Counted from the stretch's first letter, positions 15,527-23,979 are shown. The stretch is DNA of 28,418 nt from UBA8403 sp964455155 (GCA_964455155.1 CAYVYH010000012.1:1-28418); one strand, 5' to 3'. A program made the numbers and translations. The notes: generated by a model not told the origin, from the letters alone.

Positions 15527-16714
15527 ATGGCAAAAGAAAATTTTAATCGCTCAAAACCCCACGTAAACATCGGTACGATTGGCCACGTTGACCACGGTAA
15601 AACGACCCTGACGGCTGCTATTTCTTCTGTTTTGTCCAGTAAAGGGTTGGCCGAGAAGAGAGATTTCGGCTCAATTGATAATGCGCCCGAGGAGAAGGAG
15701 AGAGGCATTACCATCAACACCTCTCATATAGAATACCAGACAGAGAAGCGGCACTATGCCCACGTGGACTGCCCTGGTCATGCGGACTACGTTAAGAATA
15801 TGGTCACTGGAGCGGCACAAATGGATGGCGCTATTTTGGTGGTAGCTGCTACAGATGGCCCCATGCCTCAAACTAGGGAGCACATCTTGTTAGCCTCTCA
15901 GGTGGGTGTACCCAGACTTGTCGTGTTTCTTAACAAGGTGGATGCTGTTGACGACCCTGAACTGATAGAGCTGGTAGAGATGGAGGTGCGTGAACTGTTG
16001 AGTGCGTATAAGTTTGATGGTGATAATGCCCCAATCATTCAAGGGTCTGCACTGGGAGCCCTCAATGGCGAAGACAAGTGGGTAAAAACGGTAGAAGAGT
16101 TGATGAATGCGGTAGATGAGTACATACCTGTGCCAGAGAGATTGATCGATCGGGACTTTTTGATGCCCGTAGAGGATGTATTTTCTATCACAGGTCGTGG
16201 TACTGTAGCTACTGGTAGGATTGAAAGGGGTGTTATTAACACAGGAAATCCGGTAGAAATCATCGGTATGGGAGCGGAGGATTTGACGTCCACAGTGACT
16301 GGAGTGGAGATGTTTAGAAAGATCCTGGACAGAGGGGAAGCAGGTGACAATGTTGGTATATTGCTAAGGGGAATTGATAAGCAGGATATTTGTCGGGGCA
16401 TGATCATTTGTAAGCCAGGCTCTGTGACACCTCACCACAAATTTAAGGCGGAGGTATATGTCCTTTCCAAGAGCGAGGGGGGGCGACACACCCCGTTCTT
16501 CAACAAGTATAGACCCCAGTTCTATTTCAGAACCACTGACGTAACAGGAGAGGTGAAACTCCCTAAAGGCATTGAAATGGTGATGCCTGGTGATAACGTC
16601 ACATTCGAAGTGGAGCTCATTAACGCAATAGCCATGGAAAAAGGCTTGCGTTTTGCTATCCGTGAAGGAGGTAGAACGGTCGGTGCGGGTCAGGTAACTG
16701 AGATCATTGAGTAG
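15527..16714 (+). CDS. tufA: Elongation factor Tu
   Basis: EF-Tu delivers aminoacyl-tRNA to the ribosomal A site as a GTPase. The 395-residue product has the G1 loop GHVDHGKT (residues 19-26), switch I with the RGITI motif near 58-62, G3 DCPGH near 80-84 with the catalytic His, and G4 NKVD near 135-138. Domains 2 and 3 follow, including GRGTVATGRIERG and the C-terminal EGGRTVGAGQVTEIIE. Length and motifs are normal. The ATG at 15527 follows an A-rich stretch (AGCAAAAAAAATTAGAC) with no Shine-Dalgarno, as usual in Bacteroidota. It lies 124 bases after tRNA-Thr and is probably part of the same transcript, the ancient tyr-gly-thr-tuf arrangement. A stem-loop follows at 16736-16769. Confidence 0.99.
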   Translation: MAKENFNRSKPHVNIGTIGHVDHGKTTLTAAISSVLSSKGLAEKRDFGSIDNAPEEKERGITINTSHIEYQTEKRHYAHVDCPGHADYVKNMVTGAAQMDGAILVVAATDGPMPQTREHILLASQVGVPRLVVFLNKVDAVDDPELIELVEMEVRELLSAYKFDGDNAPIIQGSALGALNGEDKWVKTVEELMNAVDEYIPVPERLIDRDFLMPVEDVFSITGRGTVATGRIERGVINTGNPVEIIGMGAEDLTSTVTGVEMFRKILDRGEAGDNVGILLRGIDKQDICRGMIICKPGSVTPHHKFKAEVYVLSKSEGGRHTPFFNKYRPQFYFRTTDVTGEVKLPKGIEMVMPGDNVTFEVELINAIAMEKGLRFAIREGGRTVGAGQVTEIIE

Positions 16715-16735
16715 CCGCAATCACTACGTTGTGTT

Positions 16736-16769
16736 GCAAGCACATTACTCTTTCGGGGGATGTGCTTGT
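16736..16769 (+). terminator. Stem-loop after tufA, possible partial terminator
   Basis: CAAGCACAT (16737-16745) pairs perfectly with ATGTGCTTG (16760-16768) around a 14-base loop, followed by TTTATG. Position right after tufA suggests a terminator or attenuator, but the T-run is short, so read-through is likely. Its 3' arm contains the TTG of the next promoter. Confidence 0.5.
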
Positions 16770-16796
16770 TTATGACAGCCGGTTTACGTAGACTTG
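16766..16796 (+). promoter_or_regulatory. Promoter for tRNA-Trp-secE-nusG-rpl-rpo
   Basis: TTG at 16766-16768 is followed after 20 bases by TAGACTTG at 16789-16796, matching TAnnTTTG at all but one fixed position. The start would be near 16803, about 15 bases before tRNA-Trp. Confidence 0.6.
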
Positions 16797-16817
16797 CACA
16801 CCATTTGAGGTAGCTAC

Positions 16818-16890
16818 ACGGGTGTAGCTCAATTGGTAGAGTAGTGGTCTCCAAAACCATTGGCTGGGAGTTCGAGTCTCTCCACCCGTG
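16818..16890 (+). tRNA. tRNA-Trp (anticodon CCA)
   Basis: The acceptor ACGGGTG (16818-16824) pairs with CACCCGT (16883-16889); discriminator G at 16890, as expected for Trp. The anticodon loop CTCCAAA gives CCA. D arm GCTCAATTGGTAGAGT and T arm GGGAGTTCGAGTCTCTC are present. CCA tail is not encoded. secE begins 12 bases downstream. Confidence 0.97.
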
Positions 16891-16902
16891 CGAAATAACA
16901 CT

Positions 16903-17094
16903 ATGTCGAAAGTAAAGGCGTTTGTTCTTGGGTCCATAGACGAAATAAGGCATAAGGTTGTTTGGCCCGCCTACGACGAGCTCCAACGTAGTTCAATGCT
17001 GGTTTTGGCCGCCTCTTTTACTTTTGCCGTTGTGATCGGTTGCATAGACTTGATCTTTAGAAATGCTGTCTCCTGGTTTTACAATGCTTTTTAG
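16903..17094 (+). CDS. secE: Preprotein translocase subunit SecE
   Basis: SecE is the small essential subunit of the SecYEG protein-export channel. The 63-residue protein has the single-helix form usual outside proteobacteria: an amphipathic N-terminal part with VVWPAYDELQRSS (the conserved W-P and following E/Q-R-S segment) and one membrane helix near residues 32-52 (LVLAASFTFAVVIGCIDLIF). The start at ATG 16903 is preferred, since the frame is open back to a GTG inside tRNA-Trp, which is not credible. It is located between tRNA-Trp and nusG, the standard position. Confidence 0.95.
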   Translation: MSKVKAFVLGSIDEIRHKVVWPAYDELQRSSMLVLAASFTFAVVIGCIDLIFRNAVSWFYNAF

Positions 17095-17126
17095 GGCTGA
17101 AACAGAGAAAAATTATTGCGTTTACG

Positions 17127-17684
17127 ATGGGTGAGCCAAAGTGGTACGTGCTCAAGGTGGTTAGTGGGCTAGAGAAGAAATTCAAGTCTTTTTTAGAGGC
17201 AGAGTTGGCAAGGCAAAAGCTAGAAGGCTGCGTAAAGCAGATACTCATTCCTGTCGAGAGAGTGTATGAGATGCATGCAGGCAAGAGGAAGCTTAAAGAG
17301 CGCAACTTTTTTCCAGGTTATGTTTTCATATGTGCCGACTTGTCGGACGGGAGAGTGAACCATGTTGTGAAAAATATTCCCGGGGCGTTGGGGTTCCTGA
17401 GTACAAGGGGGTGGGGTGTTTCTAAGGCGCCCGTTCCACTTAGGCAGGCCGAGGTCAATAGGATATTGGGTAGAGCGGGCGAGGCTGAGGATGGTGAGCT
17501 CTTCTTAGAGTCTCCATTTATGGTCGGGGAAATGGTGAAGGTGATTGATGGGCCTTTTAGTGGATTTTCGGGCAGTATCCAGGAAATATTTGAAGAGCGC
17601 AAGAAGCTCAATATCACAGTAAAGATCTTCGAAAGAAATACACCCGTTGAGCTTAGTTACATACAGGTAGAGAAGCATGCGTAG
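17127..17684 (+). CDS. nusG: Transcription termination/antitermination factor NusG
   Basis: NusG binds RNA polymerase across the cleft, stimulates processivity and links it to Rho or the ribosome. The 185-residue protein has the NGN domain (about 5-110), beginning KWYVLKVVSGLEKKFKSFLE and containing RNFFPGYVFICADL near 59-72. It has a C-terminal KOW domain near 130-183 with GEMVKVIDGPFSGFSGSIQEI. Both domains are complete and no insertion domain is present, although some Bacteroidota NusG proteins or paralogues differ in the linker. It sits 32 bases after secE and 31 before rplK, the conserved cluster. Confidence 0.97.
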   Translation: MGEPKWYVLKVVSGLEKKFKSFLEAELARQKLEGCVKQILIPVERVYEMHAGKRKLKERNFFPGYVFICADLSDGRVNHVVKNIPGALGFLSTRGWGVSKAPVPLRQAEVNRILGRAGEAEDGELFLESPFMVGEMVKVIDGPFSGFSGSIQEIFEERKKLNITVKIFERNTPVELSYIQVEKHA

Positions 17685-17715
17685 CATTGAGTGCGCGCTA
17701 GGTTAATCAAAAAAT

Positions 17716-18159
17716 ATGGCGAAAGAAGTTGCAACTTACATCAAATTACAGGTGCAAGGGGGGGTAGCCAGCCCTTCTGGAACGGTGGGCCCCGCTCTTG
17801 GTAGTAAGGGCGTCAACATCATGGACTTCTGTAAGCAGTTCAACGCCAGAACCCAGGATAAGCAGGGAGAGCTGTTGCCCGTTCTTATCACGGTCTACAA
17901 GGACAAGTCGTTCGATTTTATAGTCAAGACTCCTCCAGCTCCCGCATTGCTTATGAAAAGGGCCCAAATCAAGAAAGGTTCTCCGGAATCTAACCGTAAG
18001 AAGGTGGGTAGTGTGACATGGGCTGATGTGGAAGCTATTGCTACATTGAAGATGCCAGACTTGAATGCATTTTCGTTGCCTGCTGCTATGAAAATGATCG
18101 CCGGAACTGCGAGGAGCATAGGATTGACTATCAGCGGTGAATCGCCTCAGACTAACTAA
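17716..18159 (+). CDS. rplK: Large ribosomal subunit protein L11 (uL11) with unusual N-terminal loop
   Basis: L11 binds 23S rRNA at the GTPase-associated centre and interacts with IF2, EF-G and RelA. The 147-residue length is normal. The N-terminal domain carries SPSGTVGPALGSKGVNIMDF at residues 19-38, and the rRNA-binding C-terminal domain ends with MKMIAGTARSIGLTISG. In most bacteria the loop reads PSPPVGPALG; here prolines 22 and 23 are Gly22 and Thr23 (codons GGA ACG), while Pro20 and Pro26 remain. These prolines line the thiopeptide-binding cleft with 23S helices 43/44. The gene is followed by rplA after 9 bases. Confidence 0.98.
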   Translation: MAKEVATYIKLQVQGGVASPSGTVGPALGSKGVNIMDFCKQFNARTQDKQGELLPVLITVYKDKSFDFIVKTPPAPALLMKRAQIKKGSPESNRKKVGSVTWADVEAIATLKMPDLNAFSLPAAMKMIAGTARSIGLTISGESPQTN

Positions 18160-18168
18160 GAATAATCA

Positions 18169-18867
18169 ATGGCCAGGCTAACCAAAAAGCAAAGAGAAGT
18201 TGCTAAGAAGTACGACCTCAAGAAAATTTATCCTTTAGACAATGCGGTACGGCTTGTCGGAGAGATTACCCACACAAAGTTCGATGCTTCCGTAGATATA
18301 GCGGTTCGTTTGGGGGTAGACCCTAGAAAATCGGATCAAATGGTGAGAGGCATGGTCGTGCTTCCCCATGGTACCGGTAAAGAGATTAGTGTGTTGGTTT
18401 TGTGTACCCCCGATAAAGAACAGGAAGCACGAGAGGCAGGCGCCGATCATGTAGGGCTGGACGAATATTTGAAGAAGATTGAGCAGGGTTGGACTCAAGT
18501 AGACACTATCATTACCATGCCTGCGGTGATGGCAAAAGTGGGGAAGTTGGGAAAAATATTAGGACCTAGGGGGCTGATGCCTAATCCCAAGACGGGTACC
18601 GTAACCATGGATGTGGGCAAGGCTGTGCAGGATGTCAAGAAAGGAAAGATTGATTTCAAGGTGGACAAGTACGGCATTATACATACAAGCATCGGTAGGG
18701 CCTCTTTCTCCAGCGAGTACCTCAAGGTCAACTTGCTCGAACTCTTGGGAGGTATTGTGAAGTTGAAACCTACCTCTTCCAAGGGCGATTACATTAAAAG
18801 TATTAGCCTTTCTAGCACCATGAGCCAGAGCATCTTTATCGATAAACATAGCATCCCTGGACTGTAG
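18169..18867 (+). CDS. rplA: Large ribosomal subunit protein L1 (uL1)
   Basis: L1 forms the mobile L1 stalk that helps release deacylated tRNA and can repress its own operon. The 232-residue product has the family's KKYDLKKIYPLDNAV start, VRGMVVLPHGTGK near 62-74 and the signature KILGPRGLMPNPKTGTVT near 128-145, plus KVDKYGIIHTSIGR near 164-177. Length is usual. It lies between rplK and rplJ with gaps of 9 and 4 bases, a tightly packed operon. A separate L1-binding leader site was not identified. Confidence 0.98.
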   Translation: MARLTKKQREVAKKYDLKKIYPLDNAVRLVGEITHTKFDASVDIAVRLGVDPRKSDQMVRGMVVLPHGTGKEISVLVLCTPDKEQEAREAGADHVGLDEYLKKIEQGWTQVDTIITMPAVMAKVGKLGKILGPRGLMPNPKTGTVTMDVGKAVQDVKKGKIDFKVDKYGIIHTSIGRASFSSEYLKVNLLELLGGIVKLKPTSSKGDYIKSISLSSTMSQSIFIDKHSIPGL

Positions 18868-18871
18868 GAAC

Positions 18872-19420
18872 ATGACAAGGAAAGAAAAAGGCAGAATTTT
18901 AGAGGCCCTTGTCGCAAGGCTTGCTTCGACAGATTACTTTTATGTCGTCAATGCAGAAGGCCTTAATGCGGAGGAGATTGGTGACTTCAGAAGAAAATGC
19001 TTTCAGGCAGGCGTAGTATATCAGGTAGTGAAAAATACGCTGATCAGCAAAGCATTCGAAAAGCTGGGGAGCGAGGTGGATTATTCGGCATTCCGTCATT
19101 CGGTCTTAAAAGGATCTTCCGGCATTCTATTTGCCAAGGATACTGGCAGTATCCCTGCAAAAATCATCAAAGAGTTTAGGAATCGGCGTAAGCTGGAGGT
19201 TCCGCTCCTCAAAGGTGCGTTTATTGACAAGGAATTGTTTGTTGGAGAAGCGTATTTAGATGACTTAAGTCAGCTTAAGTCGAGGGCGGAGCTTCTTGGT
19301 GAACTGATTGGGTTGTTGAAGTCACCTATCACACGCGTCATGGCCTCTATTCATTCTAGTACGCACCAGCTAGCGAGTCTGGTGCAAGCTTTGGCAGAAA
19401 AAGCAGAAAAAAAGGCTTAA
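18872..19420 (+). CDS. rplJ: Large ribosomal subunit protein L10 (uL10)
   Basis: L10 anchors L7/L12 dimers to the ribosome. The 182-residue protein starts MTRKEKGRILEALVARL and contains the rRNA-binding N-terminal domain with VVKNTLISKAFEKLG near 52-66 and SSGILFAKD near 85-93. The C-terminal helix (about 150-182), ending in an alanine/lysine-rich stretch, is where L7/L12 dimers attach. Only 4 bases separate it from rplA, so an independent L10 leader like that in many bacteria would have to overlap the rplA coding end; none was recognised. Confidence 0.97.
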   Translation: MTRKEKGRILEALVARLASTDYFYVVNAEGLNAEEIGDFRRKCFQAGVVYQVVKNTLISKAFEKLGSEVDYSAFRHSVLKGSSGILFAKDTGSIPAKIIKEFRNRRKLEVPLLKGAFIDKELFVGEAYLDDLSQLKSRAELLGELIGLLKSPITRVMASIHSSTHQLASLVQALAEKAEKKA

Positions 19421-19462
19421 TCTTATTACCTATTCTATTTATTAATTAAAATTTCAATAAAG

Positions 19463-19846
19463 ATGGCAGATTTAAAGGCAGTAGCAGAGCAGCTTGTTAG
19501 TCTCAATGTTAAGGAAGTCAACGAGTTGGCGACCATATTAAAAGAGCAGTACGGTATTGAACCCGCAGCGTTTTCTGCTCCTGTTGTGGTAGCCGGTGGA
19601 GCAGGTGACAGCAGTACAGAAGCTGTTGAAGAAAAAAGCAGCTTCGACGTAATTCTAAAATCGGCAGGTGCCTCTAAGCTTACTGTCGTCAAGCTTGTTA
19701 AGGAAATGACCGGGTTAGGTCTGAAAGAAGCAAAAGATCTCGTAGACGGGGCACCTAAGCCTATTAAGGAGGGAGCACCCAAAGACGAAGCGGAGTCTAT
19801 TAAGCTCAAACTTGAAGAGGCTGGTGCTGAAGTAGAGATCAAGTAG
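19463..19846 (+). CDS. rplL: Large ribosomal subunit protein L7/L12 (bL12)
   Basis: The stalk protein that recruits and activates translational GTPases. The 127-residue acidic product has an N-terminal dimerisation helix (residues 1-35), an Ala/Gly/Val hinge near 36-55 (APVVVAGGAGDSS), and the C-terminal domain with GLGLKEAKDLVDGAPKPIKE near 90-109 and a final EEAGAEVEIK. All are standard. The start follows an AT-rich, A-ending spacer without Shine-Dalgarno. A perfect stem-loop begins at the base after the stop codon. Confidence 0.98.
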   Translation: MADLKAVAEQLVSLNVKEVNELATILKEQYGIEPAAFSAPVVVAGGAGDSSTEAVEEKSSFDVILKSAGASKLTVVKLVKEMTGLGLKEAKDLVDGAPKPIKEGAPKDEAESIKLKLEEAGAEVEIK

Positions 19847-20042
19847 TTGCTAGAGACCTAGCAATTAAACATGCTTTCTGCGTTTTGTGGGCAAGGTTTC
19901 TTGGTTGCCGTCCGAATCTACGCCCTATAAGGCGTGCTTAGTGACGGTATGAGGTCTTCATACAGATCCTATTGAGATTACTGACTCCATACGTGGAAAG
20001 TGTGTCCGTCTTCCTACACCTAGAATTTTAATCCGTAGTGTT
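19847..20042 (+). promoter_or_regulatory. rplL-rpoB intergenic leader with three hairpins
   Basis: Three stem-loops follow one another: TTGCTAG 19847-19853 / CTAGCAA 19858-19864 (loop AGAC), directly after the rplL stop; ACGCC 19920-19924 / GGCGT 19931-19935; and GTATGA 19947-19952 / TCATAC 19958-19963. None is followed by a T-run. In E. coli this interval carries an attenuator and an RNase III site that set the rpl:rpo ratio; a similar role here is inferred from position. No clear promoter for rpoB was found. Confidence 0.5.
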
Positions 20043-23000
20043 TTGGCAGAGAAAAAAAAAACTATTAGCAAAAGAGTCAACTTTGCTGCTCTCAAGTCTG
20101 TTACAGATTATCCTGACTTTCTTGAGCTTCAGCTGAAATCATTCAAAGATTTCTTTCAGCTGGATAATCCCCCCGAGAAGCGTTCAAAAGAAGGCCTTTA
20201 CAAGGTTTTCATGGAAAATTTTCCCATAGAGGATTCCAAAGGGAACTTTGTATTGGAGCTTGTCGATTACATTTTGGATACCCCTAAGTACACTCCAGAG
20301 GAATGCATTGGCAGAGGTGTGACCTATGCGGTGCCCCTGAAAGCTAAGCTGAGGCTTCGACAAAATAGTGAAGAAAACGAAGACTTTGAAACCATCGAGC
20401 AGGAGGTATTCCTAGGTAATATACCTTATATGACCCCGCAAGGTTCTTTCATCATCAATGGGGCTGAGCGTGTAGTTGTTTTTCAAATACATAAATCGCC
20501 AGGCGTATTTTTTGCCCAAAGTACCCATGCCAGTGGTGCCAAGCTCTATTCCGCTAAGATTATTCCCTTCAAAGGAGCATGGATCGAATTTGCTACGGAT
20601 GTTAACAGCGTCATGTACGCTTATATCGACCGCAAGAAAAAATTTCCAATCACGACTCTTTTAAGGGCGATTGGTTACGGTACTGACAAGGAAATTTTAG
20701 AAACTTTTGGGTTATCGGAAGAAATCAAACCCACGAAAGCAATATTAAATCGTCATCTTGGCAGGAGGTTAGCAGCCCGTGTACTCAGAACATGGGCGGA
20801 AGACTTTGTAGATGAAGATACTGGTGAGTTGATCTCTGTAGATCGCAGTGAGGTGTTGCTAGAGCGTGATGCTGTCCTGACCGATGAGGCTATTCATATC
20901 ATCTTGGAGTCGGGTGCTGAATCTGTACTACTTCATAGGGTTGATAGCAGCATAGCAGACTACAACATTATCCATAACACTTTACACAAAGATAACGCCA
21001 ACTCTGAGCGAGAAGCCGTTGAGCAGATTTATCGCCAGTTACGGAACGCAGAGCCACCCGACGAGCAGACTGCACGCGAGACAGTACAGAGCTTGTTTTT
21101 TAGTAACAAGCGCTATGATCTGGGCGAAGTAGGGCGCTATAGGATTAACAAGAAGCTTGGTATTGATGTCCCTTCCGACGTCAGTGTGCTGACCAAAGAC
21201 GATATCATACAGATAGTAAAATATTTAATCGGGCTTGTCAACTCCAAGACAGTCGTAGATGATGTAGATCACCTGAGCAACAGAAGGGTACGAACAGTAG
21301 GAGAGCAGCTTTATACGCAGTTTGGGGTGGGCCTAGCCAGGATGGCCAGAACTATCCGGGAAAGGATGAATGTGCGGGACAGTGAAGATTTCAAGCCTGC
21401 GGATTTGATTAATGCGAGAACGCTGTCTGCAGTCATCAACTCTTTCTTCGGTACCAATCCGCTTTCACAATTCATGGACCAAGTGAATCCGTTGTCGGAG
21501 GTGACACATAAGCGAAGAATTTCCTCATTGGGTCCCGGTGGGCTATCAAAAGATAGGGCAGGATTTGAGGCGAGAGACATACACTATACGTATGCAGGGC
21601 GTCTCTGTGCAATCGAGACTCCTGAAGGTCCTAACATTGGCCTGATATCCTACCTGTGCATGCATGCTAGGATCAATGCGATGAGCTTCATTGAGACTCC
21701 TTACAGGAGAGTTCTCCATGGCGTAGCGGAGCTAGATGGGAAGCCTCATTACCTCACTGCTGAGGAAGAAGACCTGCACAACATCGCGCAAGCCAACGTA
21801 AGGATCGATAAAGATGGCAGGCTTCTAGACGACAAGGTCAAGGTACGATTTGTTGGCGATTTCCCTCTTGTTAGCCCTGAACAGGTTTCTTATATGGATG
21901 TAGCGCCCGATCAGATCGTTTCTGTAGCAGCGGCGCTGATTCCCTTCTTAGAACATAATGATGCAAGCCGAGCCTTGATGGGCTCAAACATGCAGCGGCA
22001 AGCTGTACCGCTTGTACAGCCTGAAGCCCCCATCGTCGGCACAGGTATTGAAGAGCGTGTTGCTAGAGACTTCAAGGGGTTAGTATGTGCCGAGAAGGAT
22101 GGTGTAGTGGTTTATGTAGATGCCGAAAAGATTGTCGTGAAGTATGAGCTCTCAAAAGAAGAAGAGCTCGTTGCGTTCGATGACACGCTGCAAACCTATC
22201 CATTGACTAAGTTTCGAGGTACTAATCAGGGTACCTGTATCAACCTCAGACCTGTGGTACACAGAGGTGAGAAGGTAAAGGCAGGAAAGGTATTGTGTGA
22301 AGGCTACGCTATCAAAGATGACGAACTAGCCTTAGGGAGAAACCTGAGAGTGGCTTATATGTCTTGGAAGGGCTACAACTACGAGGACGCTATTGTCATC
22401 TCAGAGCGTGTTGTGCAAGAAGATATATTCACTTCGATACACATAGAGGAGTTTTCTCTAGCGGTGCGAGATACGAAATTGGGAGAAGAGGAACTCACCT
22501 CTGAGATACCTAATGTGAGTGAAGAAACCGTTAGCCACCTTGATGAGAACGGCATCGTTAAAGTGGGTACCGAGATAAGAGAAGGTGATATCCTTATTGG
22601 AAAAATTACTCCCAAGGGAGAGTCTGACCCCACACCTGAAGAGAAATTACTGAGAGCTATTTTTGGTGACAAGGCAGGCGATGTGAAGGATGCCTCTCTA
22701 AAGGCGCCTCCTTCGATGCATGGGGTTGTCGTAGATACCAAGCTTTTTACTAGACCTAGTAGGGACAAGAAAGCCAGGGCTAGAGTCAAAAAGGAGCTCG
22801 AGGTACTGAAAAAGCTGCATGCTAAGAACTTACTGCAATTGCGGGCTACGGCCATCAAAAAACTCGCTACGCTGCTCGAGGGAGAGGTGTCCCAGGGCGT
22901 TTACCACAAGTTTGGAGAAGAACTTGTGAGTAAAGGGAAAAAATTTACAGTTGCTCTGATTGCGGAGAATCTGTTTCCGGAGAAGAATATATACCGTGAT

Positions 23001-23921
23001 GAGGCAAATTATAGCGTTCCCGAGGAAACGAACCTAATTGGGGATGTGCTTCTAGATCGATGGACTACTGATACAGCAAAGAATAACCTGCTGTGCCAGC
23101 TTGTAGAGAATTATAGCAAGAAGCGTAACAAGATTATCAGCAATTTCAGAAGAGAAAGATTTGCCTTAGAGGTAGGCGATGACCTTCCAACTGGCATTCT
23201 CAAGCTGGCCAAAGTGTACGTTGCCAAGAAGCGCAAGCTAAAAGTAGGCGATAAAATGGCAGGTAGACATGGCAACAAGGGAGTCGTCTCAAAGATTGTT
23301 CGCCAAGAGGATATGCCCTTTTTGGCTGACGGTACACCTGTCGACATCGTCTTGAGCCCCCTTGGATTGCCGTCTCGTATGAACTTGGGGCAAATTTATG
23401 AAGCTGTGTTGGGATGGGCGGGTCAAAAGTTGGGGAAGAAATACGCTACGCCAATTTTTGATGGAGCTTCTATGGAAGACATAGCACGCGAGCTAGAAGA
23501 GGCTGGCCTACCTAATTGGGGTAAAGCAGAGCTCTACGATGGTTTGACAGGCAGGAAGTTTGACCAAAAGATAACGACAGGTGTTATTTATATGCTCAAG
23601 CTAGGGCACCTAGTAGATGAAAAGATGCATGCACGTTCTACAGGACCTTACTCTCTGATTACACAACAGCCGCTGGGCGGGAAGGCACAATTTGGTGGAC
23701 AGCGTTTCGGTGAGATGGAGGTATGGGCACTAGAAGCTTTTGGAGCTGCTCATCTCTTACAAGAAATGCTGACTATCAAGTCAGACGACGTGGTTGGTCG
23801 TTCCAAAGCTTATGAGATGATTGTCAAGGGGGGCAATATTCCTCAACCCAATTTACCAGAGTCGTTCAATGTGTTGGTACATGAGCTAAGGGGGTTGGGC
23901 TTAGAAATCACCCTTAAATGA
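20043..23921 (+). CDS. rpoB: DNA-directed RNA polymerase subunit beta
   Basis: The second-largest catalytic subunit of RNA polymerase. The 1292-residue length is normal for Bacteroidota. The N-terminus (KRVNFAALKSVTDYPDFLELQ) matches relatives. The rifampicin region is at 475-496 (SQFMDQVNPLSEVTHKRR), followed by GPGGLSKDRAGFEARD and ETPEGPNIGL near 525-534. Later landmarks are the NMQRQAVPL loop, KMAGRHGNKGVVSK, and C-terminal GGKAQFGGQRFGEMEVWALEA. Translation starts at TTG 20043; no in-frame ATG or GTG gives the expected N-terminus, and the preceding bases lack a Shine-Dalgarno. Several usually conserved residues near the active-site side of the rifampicin pocket differ (Val481, Tyr517, Ala518, Ala523). 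It is separated from rpoC by 58 bases. Confidence 0.99.
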   Translation: MAEKKKTISKRVNFAALKSVTDYPDFLELQLKSFKDFFQLDNPPEKRSKEGLYKVFMENFPIEDSKGNFVLELVDYILDTPKYTPEECIGRGVTYAVPLKAKLRLRQNSEENEDFETIEQEVFLGNIPYMTPQGSFIINGAERVVVFQIHKSPGVFFAQSTHASGAKLYSAKIIPFKGAWIEFATDVNSVMYAYIDRKKKFPITTLLRAIGYGTDKEILETFGLSEEIKPTKAILNRHLGRRLAARVLRTWAEDFVDEDTGELISVDRSEVLLERDAVLTDEAIHIILESGAESVLLHRVDSSIADYNIIHNTLHKDNANSEREAVEQIYRQLRNAEPPDEQTARETVQSLFFSNKRYDLGEVGRYRINKKLGIDVPSDVSVLTKDDIIQIVKYLIGLVNSKTVVDDVDHLSNRRVRTVGEQLYTQFGVGLARMARTIRERMNVRDSEDFKPADLINARTLSAVINSFFGTNPLSQFMDQVNPLSEVTHKRRISSLGPGGLSKDRAGFEARDIHYTYAGRLCAIETPEGPNIGLISYLCMHARINAMSFIETPYRRVLHGVAELDGKPHYLTAEEEDLHNIAQANVRIDKDGRLLDDKVKVRFVGDFPLVSPEQVSYMDVAPDQIVSVAAALIPFLEHNDASRALMGSNMQRQAVPLVQPEAPIVGTGIEERVARDFKGLVCAEKDGVVVYVDAEKIVVKYELSKEEELVAFDDTLQTYPLTKFRGTNQGTCINLRPVVHRGEKVKAGKVLCEGYAIKDDELALGRNLRVAYMSWKGYNYEDAIVISERVVQEDIFTSIHIEEFSLAVRDTKLGEEELTSEIPNVSEETVSHLDENGIVKVGTEIREGDILIGKITPKGESDPTPEEKLLRAIFGDKAGDVKDASLKAPPSMHGVVVDTKLFTRPSRDKKARARVKKELEVLKKLHAKNLLQLRATAIKKLATLLEGEVSQGVYHKFGEELVSKGKKFTVALIAENLFPEKNIYRDEANYSVPEETNLIGDVLLDRWTTDTAKNNLLCQLVENYSKKRNKIISNFRRERFALEVGDDLPTGILKLAKVYVAKKRKLKVGDKMAGRHGNKGVVSKIVRQEDMPFLADGTPVDIVLSPLGLPSRMNLGQIYEAVLGWAGQKLGKKYATPIFDGASMEDIARELEEAGLPNWGKAELYDGLTGRKFDQKITTGVIYMLKLGHLVDEKMHARSTGPYSLITQQPLGGKAQFGGQRFGEMEVWALEAFGAAHLLQEMLTIKSDDVVGRSKAYEMIVKGGNIPQPNLPESFNVLVHELRGLGLEITLK

Positions 23922-23979
23922 TGCCAATTCCCCGGCACCGTGGGTGTTAAACTTAGTACGATAAGTCAAATCAGCAGAT

